DNA from: Dorea phocaeensis
GTDB lineage: Bacteria > Bacillota > Clostridia > Lachnospirales > Lachnospiraceae
DNA length: 64,000 nucleotides
Reading direction: 5' to 3'
NCBI RefSeq assembly: GCF_900240315.1
Contig: NZ_OEPZ01000002.1
Location: forward strand, 124,001-188,000
Shown here in pieces: positions 17,254 through 25,062 of this stretch. The notes below the pieces were generated by a model, which worked only from the letters and a program-made list of their open reading frames with translations, did not search any database and was not told where the DNA came from. The position numbers were made by a program, and so were the translations under genes. Within the stretch, counting starts at the first letter, position 1. Each line of letters starts with the position of its first letter.

Positions 17254-18600
17254 TTAAGCATCCCTCGTAAGCTTGTGAATCCACTTTCCATAATTACATT
17301 TGACAAATGCCGGAATACACTTAAAAATCTGATCCGAATTCAAACAACAGACCACCACTGCCGGAGATGCCTTTACCACAAATGCCAGAAAAAATGACAA
17401 CGGAATCACAAGCATCCAAATGCTGATCAAATCCATTTTCACCACAAACATCGCACTTCCGCCGCCCCGAATAATCCCATTATTGGTAGGCATCTGATAG
17501 GACATTCCCACGCAGATCACACTCAAAATCACCAGAAATGCATTTGCCATTTCCTTCGTTTCCGGCTGCAAATCATAAAGTCCTAATACTGGAATTCGAA
17601 TAAAAAACAAAAAGATCCCAGACACCACGCCAATCAACACAAATAAGCATTGCAATTTTTTCGCATATCGTTTCACCAGCCCCATATCTCCGGTTCCAAT
17701 CGTTTTTCCGATCAGCACTGACGCCGTCGAAGACGCCCCCACTGCCGCAGATTTCACTACCAGAAACAAAGTGGCAGCAGCACTGTTTGCCGCAATGGCG
17801 GCAGCCGTCATATGACCAAGAATTACCGTCTGAAGCGCTGTATTCACTCCCCACAGCCCCTGCACAATCAAGATCGGCACTACAATCTTAATATAATCCC
17901 ACACCAGAACTTTGTCTGTTGAGAGATAATCTTTCAAGCGTAATCTTAACTTTTCATCCTTTTTAATCACATACCAGATCAGAACCACACACTCTAAAAC
18001 TCTGGCAACTAAAGTTCCCACTGCCGCGCCTTTGGCTCCCATGCAAGGAGCGCCAAAATGCCCGAAGATCAATCCATAATTAATCCCGCAATTTACAAGA
18101 AGCGTCATCACCGACAGACGAAACGCAATCTTCACTGACTCTACACTTCGCATCGAAGCCAACAGGATCTGCGTCACCGCAAAGAAGAGATAGGTAAATC
18201 GAACAATTCCAAGATACCCAACTCCCTCCTCAATAATCGGAACGTCTTCCGTAAAGATCCGAACAGCTTCATATGGAAAAATGCTTACCGCCGCGAACAA
18301 AACCACTGCGGCTACAAGCGCCGCCCGCATTGCCGCCGAACTAATCTTTTTCATCGGATCAATCCGCCGCTTTCCCCAGTACTGACTGCAGAAGATTACC
18401 AGCCCGTCCCCCAGTGCCAGAATAATCTGCTGATATACAAATTGAATCTGATTGACTGCCGCCACACCAGCAAGCGCCGTCTCGCTATACGAACCCAGCA
18501 TCAGATTATCCGCCAGATTTACGCTAAGTGTGATTACATTCTGCAACACCAGCGTTATATAAATTGAAAAGAAATTTTTGTAAAACTTTTGCCCATTCAT
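17254..18600 (-). CDS. MATE-family efflux transporter
   Basis: A 448-residue, 12-helix membrane protein of the multi-antimicrobial extrusion family. Two homologous halves are visible, each starting with a typical helix (ITLSVNLADNLMLGSYSETALAGVAAVNQIQFVYQQIILALGDG and VNTALQTVILGHMTAAAIAANSAAATLFLVVKSAAVGASSTASVLIG). Family members export cationic drugs or metabolites using Na+ or H+. Start ATG 18600 with GGATGAAGATGGT upstream. No promoter is evident between it and the tRNA terminator just upstream, so weak read-through may drive it. Confidence 0.92.
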   Translation of the reverse strand: MNGQKFYKNFFSIYITLVLQNVITLSVNLADNLMLGSYSETALAGVAAVNQIQFVYQQIILALGDGLVIFCSQYWGKRRIDPMKKISSAAMRAALVAAVVLFAAVSIFPYEAVRIFTEDVPIIEEGVGYLGIVRFTYLFFAVTQILLASMRSVESVKIAFRLSVMTLLVNCGINYGLIFGHFGAPCMGAKGAAVGTLVARVLECVVLIWYVIKKDEKLRLRLKDYLSTDKVLVWDYIKIVVPILIVQGLWGVNTALQTVILGHMTAAAIAANSAAATLFLVVKSAAVGASSTASVLIGKTIGTGDMGLVKRYAKKLQCLFVLIGVVSGIFLFFIRIPVLGLYDLQPETKEMANAFLVILSVICVGMSYQMPTNNGIIRGGGSAMFVVKMDLISIWMLVIPLSFFLAFVVKASPAVVVCCLNSDQIFKCIPAFVKCNYGKWIHKLTRDA

Positions 18601-18631
18601 ACCATCTTCATCCTATATCTTTTAAATACAT

Positions 18632-18664
18632 AAAAAAAGAGAGATTACATTTCTGTAACCTCTC
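18632..18664 (-). terminator. Terminator of the tRNA-Gln/tRNA-Pro transcript
   Basis: Eleven-bp stem GAGAGGTTACA / TGTAATCTCTC with a GAAA loop, followed by seven T on the minus strand. Confidence 0.85.
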
Positions 18665-18686
18665 AACATCTCCGCCCTCAGCGAAG

Positions 18687-18760
<74 letters not shown>

Positions 18761-18771
18761 ATAAAACATGA

Positions 18772-18798
18772 CCGAATGCCTGATTCTCAGGCATTCGG
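18772..18798. other. Perfect hairpin between the two tRNAs
   Basis: A 12-bp perfect inverted repeat (CCGAATGCCTGA / TCAGGCATTCGG) with a 3-nt loop lies between tRNA-Gln and tRNA-Pro, followed on the minus strand by TCATGTTTTATC. It may be a processing or partial termination element. Confidence 0.6.
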
Positions 18799-18814
18799 CG
18801 CCCCTGCCAAGGAA

Positions 18815-18885
18815 CTACGGATAGAGGACTCGAACCTCTACTAACAGAGTCAGAGTCTGCTGTGCTGCCATTACACCAATCCGCA
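18815..18885 (-). tRNA. tRNA-Gln (anticodon CTG)
   Basis: A 71-nt cloverleaf: acceptor TGCGGAT / ATCCGTA (one G-U), D-arm with TGTAATGGCAGCACA, anticodon loop CTCTGAC (anticodon CTG), T-arm GAGGTTCGAGTCCTC. CCA is not encoded. It precedes tRNA-Pro on the same transcript. Confidence 0.92.
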
Positions 18886-18927
18886 ACATCTGCTTTTGTT
18901 CTCTGTTTTGTTCAGCGAACATGTTAT

Positions 18928-18955
18928 ATTATAGCAAAGAAAAAAAATAAATCAA
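18928..18955 (-). promoter_or_regulatory. Promoter of the tRNA operon
   Basis: TTGATT (18950-18955), 16-nt spacer, TATAAT (18928-18933), about 40 nt upstream of tRNA-Gln, preceded by a long A/T-tract-rich stretch (18940-18990) that may serve as an UP element. Confidence 0.65.
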
Positions 18956-19042
18956 GTACTTTTTTGAATTTTTTTAAAATTTTTTCAACTTTTTTCCCAA
19001 GCACTGTTTTCGCGCTGTTTCCTGGCAGTTTTACCATGCTGA

Positions 19043-19888
19043 TTAAATCTCGATTTCTCCATCGAATACGGTCGTAGCCGGTCCCGTCATATAGACAATA
19101 TCCGCCTCTCGATCCCATTCAATCTCCAGATCTCCTCCTAACAGTCTAACTGTCACCTGATTTTCTGTATAATTATTTAGAATGCTCGCTACGGCAACCG
19201 CACATGCACCGGTTCCACATGCCATCGTCTCGCCGGAGCCTCTCTCCCAGACACGCATTTCTACCGTACGCCGATCCAATACCCGTGCAAACTCTGTATT
19301 AATTCGATTTGGAAAACGCTCATGCTGTTCAAATGCCGGCCCAATCTCTTCAATCGCCATTCCCTGTACATTCTCCAAATACACAACTGTATGTGGATTT
19401 CCCATAGAAACGCCCGTCATCTGATACGTTTGACCTCTCACTTCGATTGGAGACAGAATTACCGGATCCTGCTCTCTTCCTTCATCCATGATGATAGGAA
19501 TCTCACACGCTTTCAATCCAGGATGTCCCATATTTACCTTAACAGAGGCTACTTTTCCTTCCACAACATTAAGATCCAGATATTTAATCCCTCCCAGCGT
19601 CTCCACCGAAATACTGGTCTGATCTGTCAATCCATAATCATAAACATATTTTCCCACACAGCGAATTCCATTTCCACACATCTCTCCCCTGGAGCCGTCT
19701 GCATTATACATCTGCATCTCAAAATCCGCCTGACTGGACGGGCATATCATAATCAATCCGTCAGAGCCAATTCCTGTATGCCTGTCACTTACATATTTTG
19801 CCACCTCCGATGGATTTTCTACCGTTTCCTTAAAACAGTTCACATAGACATAATCATTTCCAAGCCCGTGCATTTTCGTAAATTTCAT
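19043..19888 (-). CDS. dapF: Diaminopimelate epimerase DapF
   Basis: A 281-residue cytosolic cofactor-independent racemase interconverting LL- and meso-diaminopimelate for lysine and peptidoglycan synthesis. Both catalytic thiols are present: NADGSRGEMCGNGIRCVGKYV and GSGETMACGTGACAVAVA. The N-terminal MKFTKMHGLGNDYVYVN is typical. ATG at 19888 is chosen because the GAGGG ribosome site sits 10 nt upstream; the ATG three codons earlier would lie on top of it. Monocistronic from a near-perfect promoter. Confidence 0.96.
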   Translation of the reverse strand: MKFTKMHGLGNDYVYVNCFKETVENPSEVAKYVSDRHTGIGSDGLIMICPSSQADFEMQMYNADGSRGEMCGNGIRCVGKYVYDYGLTDQTSISVETLGGIKYLDLNVVEGKVASVKVNMGHPGLKACEIPIIMDEGREQDPVILSPIEVRGQTYQMTGVSMGNPHTVVYLENVQGMAIEEIGPAFEQHERFPNRINTEFARVLDRRTVEMRVWERGSGETMACGTGACAVAVASILNNYTENQVTVRLLGGDLEIEWDREADIVYMTGPATTVFDGEIEI

Positions 19889-19949
19889 TCTTTTCATCCC
19901 TCGCTGTTTCTCTATTTTTTAGTCTTATTCTATTGGTGTTGTTACCGGA

Positions 19950-19978
19950 ATTATAATGAATAACCCGCTCCTTGTCAA
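19950..19978 (-). promoter_or_regulatory. dapF promoter
   Basis: TTGACA (19973-19978), 17-nt spacer, TATAAT (19950-19955): both hexamers are consensus. Confidence 0.8.
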
Positions 19979-20016
19979 CGAAGGAACACTGACTGCTTTA
20001 TTTCTTACGATTCTAT

Positions 20017-20045
20017 TTGAATTTTTCACGTTGATTTGGTAAAAT
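20017..20045 (+). promoter_or_regulatory. pduL promoter
   Basis: TTGAAT (20017-20022), 17-nt spacer, TAAAAT (20040-20045), diverging from the dapF promoter. Confidence 0.6.
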
Positions 20046-20101
20046 ATTAAAACAATAACAGAAACAAAAGTTTCATGCCAGCTTTAAAGGAGGAACATCA
20101 C

Positions 20102-20746
20102 ATGGGGCTTGCAATTCCAATTGAAACCAGCGCCCGCCACATTCATATGTGTCGGTCTGATTTTGAGGCCTTATTCGGAACAGGCGCCGAACTTACTTAC
20201 AAGGCAGATTTAAGCCAGCCGGGACAATTTGTTGCCCAAGAGCGGTTAACCATCCAGGGACCGAAAGGCTCCTTTGAAAACGTTGCCATCTTAGGTCCAT
20301 TCCGAAAGGAAACACAGCTTGAAATCTCCATGACCGATTCCCGTAAGCTTGGAATTCCCGGTGTTATTCGGCAATCCGGAGACACTGCCGGATCTCCCGG
20401 CTGTACTCTGATCGGTCCCAATGGTTCTCTGACCATTGATCATGGCGTAATCGTAGCCAAACGTCACATCCATATGACGCCCGTTCAGGCGATTCAGATG
20501 AATGTCAAAGACAACGATGAAGTCTTTGTCATCATGGAGAGTTTCGAGCGTTCTCTGATTTACGCCGACGTGATTGTCCGGGTCAGTCCCGATTATGCGC
20601 TGGCCATGCACGTTGATACCGACGAGGCAAATGCGTTTGCCAATGACAACCACCCCACCGGGGTCATCTTGAAATTATTCGGCGGAAGAACTTACAATCT
20701 TCAAAAATGGGCGGAAGAACTGCAAAACGGGATTCACAGACTTTAA
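20102..20746 (+). CDS. pduL: Phosphate propanoyl/acetyltransferase PduL
   Basis: A 214-residue enzyme that exchanges CoA and phosphate on acyl groups (acyl-CoA to acyl-phosphate). The duplicated beta-barrel fold shows both zinc-binding His motifs, SARHIHMCRSDFEALFG and AKRHIHMTPVQA, plus a later HVDTDEANA segment. No microcompartment shell genes are near and the N-terminus lacks an obvious encapsulation peptide, so it may serve as the general phosphotransacetylase. Start at ATG 20102 after AAAGGAGGAACATCAC; the open frame begins nine codons earlier. It is one of the few plus-strand genes. Confidence 0.95.
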   Translation: MGLAIPIETSARHIHMCRSDFEALFGTGAELTYKADLSQPGQFVAQERLTIQGPKGSFENVAILGPFRKETQLEISMTDSRKLGIPGVIRQSGDTAGSPGCTLIGPNGSLTIDHGVIVAKRHIHMTPVQAIQMNVKDNDEVFVIMESFERSLIYADVIVRVSPDYALAMHVDTDEANAFANDNHPTGVILKLFGGRTYNLQKWAEELQNGIHRL

Positions 20747-20765
20747 TCTCTGTGAATCCCGTTTT
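20724..20765. terminator. Bidirectional terminator between pduL and the AIM24-like gene
   Basis: Inverted repeat AAAACGGGATTCACAG / CTGTGAATCCCGTTTT around a loop that contains the pduL stop codon; T-rich on either strand, serving two convergent genes. Confidence 0.8.
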
Positions 20766-20770
20766 CTCAT

Positions 20771-21454
20771 TTACGCTCCTGAAGATGGGAGATACGGTAT
20801 TAACACACCTGCCACATTACTGATCGGCATCGTCTGAAGCCAAACTTTTCCAGGACCTGTAATTACAGTATTAAACACACCTTCTCCGCCAAACAGCATA
20901 TTCTTAACTCCCGGCACACTGCGGATCTCCATATTACATCCTGCCGTCATCGCTGCCAAATGTCCCGTGTCTACCACAATCTGCTGCCCCGGCTGAAGCA
21001 CATATTCCACCACGTGACCGTCAAATTCTGCAAACACAATTCCACGGCCGCTGGCTTTCTGTAATATAAATCCTTCCCCGCCAAACAGACCCGCACTAAA
21101 TCTCTTACTAAACGAAATACTCAGCTCCACACCAGCTTCTCCTGCCAAAAATGCACTTTTCTGGAAAATCATTTCCTGTCCCGGCGCGATCTCAAAGGCC
21201 TTGACAGAACCCGGAAAACTGGACGCAAATGCAATCATCCCCGGTCCCCCCTGCGCCGTATAGATGTTCTGAAACATACGCTCTCCGGAAAACATTCTTC
21301 CCAGCGCCTTGCCTAAGCCTCCATTCGTACTCGTCTCCATCAGCATATTCGGAGACATCCAAGACATGCTTCCTCCTTCGGTAATCATACGCTCGCCCGC
21401 TTCCAGATGGCAGATCACAACCGGCAGCGTCTCTCCTTGAATCTGATACCTCAT
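20771..21454 (-). CDS. AIM24 / TIGR00266 family protein
   Basis: A 227-residue protein of the AIM24 beta-helix family (MRYQIQGETLPVVICHLEAGERMITEGGSMSWMSPNMLMET; GGEGFILQKASGRGIVFAEFDG; GGEGVFNTVITGPGKVWLQTMP). Repeated Gly-rich strands are typical. The biological function is unknown. ATG at 21454 after AGGAGGAAACGAAA. It follows ribU by 24 nt and may be transcribed with it from the riboswitch promoter. Confidence 0.85.
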   Translation of the reverse strand: MRYQIQGETLPVVICHLEAGERMITEGGSMSWMSPNMLMETSTNGGLGKALGRMFSGERMFQNIYTAQGGPGMIAFASSFPGSVKAFEIAPGQEMIFQKSAFLAGEAGVELSISFSKRFSAGLFGGEGFILQKASGRGIVFAEFDGHVVEYVLQPGQQIVVDTGHLAAMTAGCNMEIRSVPGVKNMLFGGEGVFNTVITGPGKVWLQTMPISNVAGVLIPYLPSSGA

Positions 21455-21478
21455 TTTCGTTTCCTCCTGTTCCTTTTC

Positions 21479-22105
21479 TTATCTCATCTTAAAGACCGGA
21501 CTTATCTTCTTGTAAATAATAAATACGATCATAGATACCACAATGCCTTTCAGCAGATTAAACGGCGCCACTGCAAACATCACGAAAGTAAAAAGATTAG
21601 TAATAGATCCATTGATCTTGCTCCCCATCTCTACCAACACTTCCATTGGCATTCCAAACGCTTTCGCATAAGCAGGAAGCAATACATAAGCATTCAGCAC
21701 ACAGCCTGCTGCCGTCATTAACACCGTTCCAACCAACATTCCTGTCACCGCTCTTTGTCGGGTTCGTTTCCGCTGATAAATCAGTCCTGCTGGAATTACA
21801 AGCGCACAGCCAATTAAAAAATTAGCCACTTCTCCAACTCCAGCTGTCACTGTTCCGTTAATTGCAAAATTCAGAAGAATCTTCAAAAACTCTATCGCTG
21901 CTCCCGCTGCCGGACCCATCGCAAAACAACCAACCAGAACCGGAACCTCACTAAAATCAATCTGGTAAAATGCCGGAGCAAATGGAAGCGGAATCTCAAA
22001 CAGCATTAATACTACCGCAATCGCAGAAAGCATTGCAATCTGCACCATTGTTTTTACCCGTGTTTTGGTTTTGATCTGTTCTTTCATCATTACGTTTGTG
22101 TTCAT
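21479..22105 (-). CDS. ribU: Riboflavin ECF transporter S component RibU
   Basis: A 208-residue, six-helix membrane substrate-capture protein of an energy-coupling-factor transporter. It has ALSAIAVVLMLFEIPLPFAPAFYQIDFSEVPVLVGCFAMGPAAGAAIEFLKIL, the pattern expected for the riboflavin S component. It needs the shared EcfAA'T module, which is not in this window. Riboflavin specificity is supported by the FMN riboswitch in its leader. ATG at 22105 with AAGGAGAAAGAAAC upstream. Confidence 0.93.
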   Translation of the reverse strand: MNTNVMMKEQIKTKTRVKTMVQIAMLSAIAVVLMLFEIPLPFAPAFYQIDFSEVPVLVGCFAMGPAAGAAIEFLKILLNFAINGTVTAGVGEVANFLIGCALVIPAGLIYQRKRTRQRAVTGMLVGTVLMTAAGCVLNAYVLLPAYAKAFGMPMEVLVEMGSKINGSITNLFTFVMFAVAPFNLLKGIVVSMIVFIIYKKISPVFKMR

Positions 22106-22200
22106 GTTTCTTTCTCCTTTTGATAAATTTTATCTTAAAGAAAGAAATTCTTCTGTTAAAAGATTTTTGGTTTACTAGGAATAAATTTTCCCATAAAGCA

Positions 22201-22233
22201 AAAGAAAATCCCGATATAGAACTATATCGGGAT
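22201..22233 (-). terminator. Riboswitch-controlled intrinsic terminator
   Basis: Stem ATCCCGATATA / TATATCGGGAT (22208-22233) followed by TTTTCTTT on the minus strand, between the FMN aptamer and ribU. Ligand-bound aptamer should favour this terminator. Confidence 0.85.
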
Positions 22234-22261
22234 CTTATTGCTTTCGTAACAACCACTCAGT

Positions 22262-22382
22262 TCTTCTCTCATCCAGACTGTACTGTCGGTTCTGGAATCT
22301 CACCAGATCAGCCGCCGCTCAACGAAAGCGACAGGTCGCGGACTATACCGCCGGTTGGGACTTTCACCCGACCCCGAAGAAT
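22262..22382 (-). ncRNA. FMN riboswitch (RFN element)
   Basis: All conserved RFN blocks occur in order on the minus strand: TTCTTCGGGG, GGGTGAAAGTCCC, ACCGGCGGTAT, GTCCGCGA, the variable arm, GATCTGGTGAGATTCC, GAACCGACAGTACAGTC and GGATGAGAGAAG. It senses FMN and turns off ribU expression through the terminator at 22201-22233. Confidence 0.97.
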
Positions 22383-22402
22383 TTTTTTCTTTATTCTTTT
22401 TT

Positions 22403-22431
22403 ATTGTATACCTTCCGAAACGAATATTCAA
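22403..22431 (-). promoter_or_regulatory. Promoter of the FMN riboswitch-ribU transcript
   Basis: TTGAAT (22426-22431), 17-nt spacer, TACAAT (22403-22408), about 20 nt upstream of the aptamer. Confidence 0.6.
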
Positions 22432-22465
22432 GCATTTTTCTTAACTTACTGACGGTAAAATTTCC

Positions 22466-23197
22466 TTAACTTACCAGTGGCAGAATATAATTCACCCACA
22501 GCCAGCTTGCCGGCATCACCAGAATCATCCCCGGAATCATATCCGCAATCGGGAACATCCGAAGCTTCACCATCCGAAATCCCGTAGCCAGCATAATAAA
22601 ACCGCCGCACGCCTTGAAATCTGCAATCATAGCAGGCGTACACATGGGATAAATGATTCCTGCACAGAAAAACAGAATCAGGAAAATGACCATCTGCGGA
22701 ATGGCAATCACCGACACCACCATTCCTAAACTGCACGCAAAGATAAGCGCTGTAAACAGATCCAAGATAGACTTCGCCATCAGAATGCTGTGATCTCCTG
22801 TCATCCCTGAAATAATGGATCCATAGATCCCTGTACCCGACGCACAGAACAACACAATTACCGTTACCAGCGTTGCCGTAAATTCCTGTTTTTCCATATT
22901 ACTTTTCTTAGACGGGAACCATTTGGCTACTCCCTGCTCCATCCAGCCTGCGCCTCTGTTGATCCGCTCCCCTAGATGGATCCATAAGCCAAGCGCCGTC
23001 CCGATAATCACAGCAAATACGACTGCCGGCATATTTTCCATCAAGACGATGCTGCTGATTCCCATACTCATAGAACAGATTCCAAAGACCAGATTCAGAT
23101 TATCCTTAAACTCCTGCTTAAGCCTTCCGCCCACCAGCGCACCAATCATTCCGCCGATGGCCACCGAAAGACCGTTTACAATTACACCAATTGGCAT
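22466..23197 (-). CDS. DUF554 family membrane protein
   Basis: A 243-residue protein with about seven hydrophobic segments (GVIVNGLSVAIGGMIGALVGGRL; FAVIIGTALGLWIHLGERINRGAG; VIAIPQMVIFLILFF). The N-terminal Gly-rich signature and the ALGLWI block identify the DUF554/YdfK family, whose function is not established; a transport or channel role is inferred from topology. ATG at 23197 with GAGGAGGAAACAAAAA upstream. Own promoter overlapping the end of the upstream TGA-containing gene. Confidence 0.85.
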   Translation of the reverse strand: MPIGVIVNGLSVAIGGMIGALVGGRLKQEFKDNLNLVFGICSMSMGISSIVLMENMPAVVFAVIIGTALGLWIHLGERINRGAGWMEQGVAKWFPSKKSNMEKQEFTATLVTVIVLFCASGTGIYGSIISGMTGDHSILMAKSILDLFTALIFACSLGMVVSVIAIPQMVIFLILFFCAGIIYPMCTPAMIADFKACGGFIMLATGFRMVKLRMFPIADMIPGMILVMPASWLWVNYILPLVS

Positions 23198-23246
23198 TTT
23201 TTGTTTCCTCCTCTATCCGCCATTCCTCTCTGACGATACCTGCCAT

Positions 23247-23296
23247 GTGCCAAGGCACATTCTTTTCTATTATAGAAGATTTTCCCCAAATGTCAA
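23247..23296 (-). promoter_or_regulatory. DUF554 gene promoter with adjoining palindrome
   Basis: TTGACA (23291-23296), 16-nt spacer, TATAAT (23269-23274); the -35 overlaps the stop codon of the upstream gene. A perfect 14-bp palindrome, TGTGCCAAGGCACA (23247-23260), lies just downstream of the -10 where a repressor could bind. Confidence 0.65.
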
Positions 23297-23589
23297 AATG
23301 TAATTCCCTCCACTTCAAAACAGGTAATCCACGGATATTCCACATATTTCACGACAATGGGGCCTGAAATCTTGATCCCTTCCGCCGGATAATATACATT
23401 TCCCAATTCGCTTTGATCCACCAGGAAGCCCTTCAAGGTCATGGCTTCTTCATCCTCTTCGGTAAAACTTACCGAAATCTCCTTATGCGGAGCCGCACAT
23501 CAGCTAGTGATCTCCTCCACATTCAGAACAATGTGGCTCCATCCGTTTATCTGCATATAGGCTTTCGCCCGATCATTTACATCTACCAT
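23293..23589 (-). CDS. Candidate selenoprotein, HesB-related/CC-Se motif type (in-frame TGA)
   Basis: A 98-codon frame interrupted by one in-frame TGA (23500-23502, codon 30), so ORF callers miss it. Residues before the TGA (AYMQINGWSHIVLNVEEITS) and after (CAAPHKEISVSFTEEDEE, then FLVDQSELGNVYYPAEGIKI) form one continuous protein, with the TGA directly before a Cys (S-U-C-A-A-P). HesB-like small proteins with a Sec-Cys or Cys-Cys pair are known in Clostridia and are thought to be linked to Fe-S or redox chemistry. A stem-loop with G opening its apical loop lies 23 nt after the TGA, at the spacing expected for a bacterial SECIS. It starts 8 nt after the parvulin gene (ATG 23589, AGGAT upstream, weak). 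The alternative is a single-nonsense pseudogene; sel genes are not in the window. Confidence 0.68.
23458..23476 (-). promoter_or_regulatory. SECIS-like stem-loop downstream of in-frame TGA
   Basis: Perfect 8-bp stem TTCGGTAA / TTACCGAA with loop GTT, inside the coding frame. The loop G is 32 nt after the TGA; published bacterial SECIS descriptions place the apical loop about 16-37 nt after the Sec codon with a G among its first bases. Confidence 0.55.
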
Positions 23590-23597
23590 ATCCTGTT

Positions 23598-24338
23598 CTA
23601 TTTCTCTAGATATTTTCCTTTCAGCTCTTCCACCTTTGCTGTATAGGCATCATTCTGCTTTTCCGCCATTAACTGCTGATAGATCTGAGCTCTCACCTCA
23701 TCAAATGCTGCCTTGGAAGAATCCTGTTTCTTCTCCACCTTGATCAAATGCGCTCCAAACTGTGTCTTTACCGGTCCTACGATCTGACCAATCTCAGCCG
23801 CAAATGCTGCGTCTTCAAATTCTTTCACCATCTGCCCTCTTCCAAACTCTCCGAGGTCTCCGCCGCGCTCTTTGGACGGGCAGGTAGAATATTCTTTTGC
23901 TGCGTCCTCAAAAGTCTTTGCACCGCTCTCAATCTGTGCCAGAACGTCCTTGCATGCTTCTTCTGTCTCTACCAAAATATGTTTTGCAGATACGGTGGCA
24001 CCTTTTTCAAACTTCTTCGGATTCGCTTCGTAATAATCCTTGATCTCGTCCTCTGTCACCTGTACTTTCTTCAACGTATTGCGCATTGCAAGCTGCGCCA
24101 GAATATCACGCTTAGCGCTCTCCAAAATAGTCTTGTACTCTTCTGTTTCATCAAGCTTCTCATCCTCGCCAAACTGCGCAAACATATGAAGAGAAATCAA
24201 CTGATCCAAATACTGATCCCGATACTGCGGATTTGCAGCATATGCCTGCTGCTCTCTTGGGATTCCCTGCAGATATGCATGAAATTCTGCCTCTGTAATC
24301 TCTCTTCCTGCTACTTTTGCCAACACTTTATCACTCAT
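23598..24338 (-). CDS. Cytosolic parvulin-type peptidyl-prolyl isomerase
   Basis: A 246-residue SurA/PrsA-like protein without signal peptide, so presumably cytosolic. The N-terminal SurA_N-like helical region (MSDKVLAKVAGREITEAEFHAYLQG) is followed by a rotamase domain (ATVSAKHILVETEEACKDVLAQIESGAKTFEDAAKEYSTCPSKERGGDLGEFGRGQMVKEFEDAAF) with the family's GGDLGEFGRGQMV signature. It would aid folding by isomerising X-Pro bonds. ATG at 24338 after AAAAGGAGAACAGTAAC. Probably co-transcribed with the TGA-containing gene. Confidence 0.92.
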   Translation of the reverse strand: MSDKVLAKVAGREITEAEFHAYLQGIPREQQAYAANPQYRDQYLDQLISLHMFAQFGEDEKLDETEEYKTILESAKRDILAQLAMRNTLKKVQVTEDEIKDYYEANPKKFEKGATVSAKHILVETEEACKDVLAQIESGAKTFEDAAKEYSTCPSKERGGDLGEFGRGQMVKEFEDAAFAAEIGQIVGPVKTQFGAHLIKVEKKQDSSKAAFDEVRAQIYQQLMAEKQNDAYTAKVEELKGKYLEK

Positions 24339-24370
24339 GTTACTGTTCTCCTTTTCCTGTTAATGTGTCT

Positions 24371-24400
24371 ATTATACGCGACACTACTTAATTTTGTAAA
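24371..24400 (-). promoter_or_regulatory. Promoter of the parvulin gene
   Basis: TTTACA (24395-24400), 18-nt spacer, TATAAT (24371-24376). The 24401-24536 stretch upstream shows no further feature. Confidence 0.6.
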
Positions 24401-24536
24401 GTTCGTCTGTAAGCACGTTCCTGGCTAATCTGTAATCGCGCTTCCTGCTAATCTTGTATCACCCCACGGAGTCCTTATAGCCGGCGTCCCTGCTCCGTAT
24501 CAAAAGCGGCTTCTTTTCTTAAGCCCAAACATACCT

Positions 24537-25037
24537 TCAATCCTCTCTATTTTTTCTTCCTATCACTTCTACTTCTCCATTTAAATCGTTTTCAAAATAA
24601 CGCAAAACCAATTGCCGCCCTTCTTCATTTCCAACTATTTTTTGTAAGCTTTTATAAAGCAAAAGTAGCGGGAGAACAAATATTATTAATATTTCTCCTA
24701 ACAAAAACGGATCTCCCTTAGAAAAAAGGAACCCTATTATTAACATGGCAATCAAAAATATTTGAGCTCCTCTTTTTATATATGGCAAAACCATGAATTC
24801 ACCTTCCAAAACAACGCTATCATCATGGCTTTCTACGGTTGCCCGAAACTGTTCCCAGCCACCGCCATTCATACTTCCCGCCGCACAACTTACTGCCAAA
24901 ACATTGTTTTCTTTATCATAGCTTGCTAATATCGTTTTTCTATACGCTTGATTTTGTATATTTAACTCTTTTGTAGTTTGATTAATTAAATACAAAAACT
25001 GCTCTTTTGACTCAGGAATTACTATTCTGTATTTCAT
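24537..25037 (-). CDS. Hypothetical protein with two central membrane helices
   Basis: A 166-residue protein not recognised. It has an N-terminal soluble part (about residues 1-75), two adjacent hydrophobic helices (AQIFLIAMLIIGFLF and LLGEILIIFVLPLLLLY) and a charged C-terminus. ATG at 25037 is preferred because GGAG lies 6 nt upstream; an ATG four codons earlier exists. It begins a run of small accessory genes with AT-richer composition than the flanking housekeeping genes. The 47-residue membrane protein gene lies 25 nt upstream. Confidence 0.7.
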   Translation of the reverse strand: MKYRIVIPESKEQFLYLINQTTKELNIQNQAYRKTILASYDKENNVLAVSCAAGSMNGGGWEQFRATVESHDDSVVLEGEFMVLPYIKRGAQIFLIAMLIIGFLFSKGDPFLLGEILIIFVLPLLLLYKSLQKIVGNEEGRQLVLRYFENDLNGEVEVIGRKNRED

Positions 25038-25062
25038 TCTAATCTCCATTTTGCGTGTTCTC

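Noticed and set aside
23118-23345. 75-codon minus-strand frame spanning the DUF554 promoter
   Set aside because: It overlaps the end of the TGA-containing gene and the DUF554 start in another frame, and has no ribosome site or protein-like pattern.
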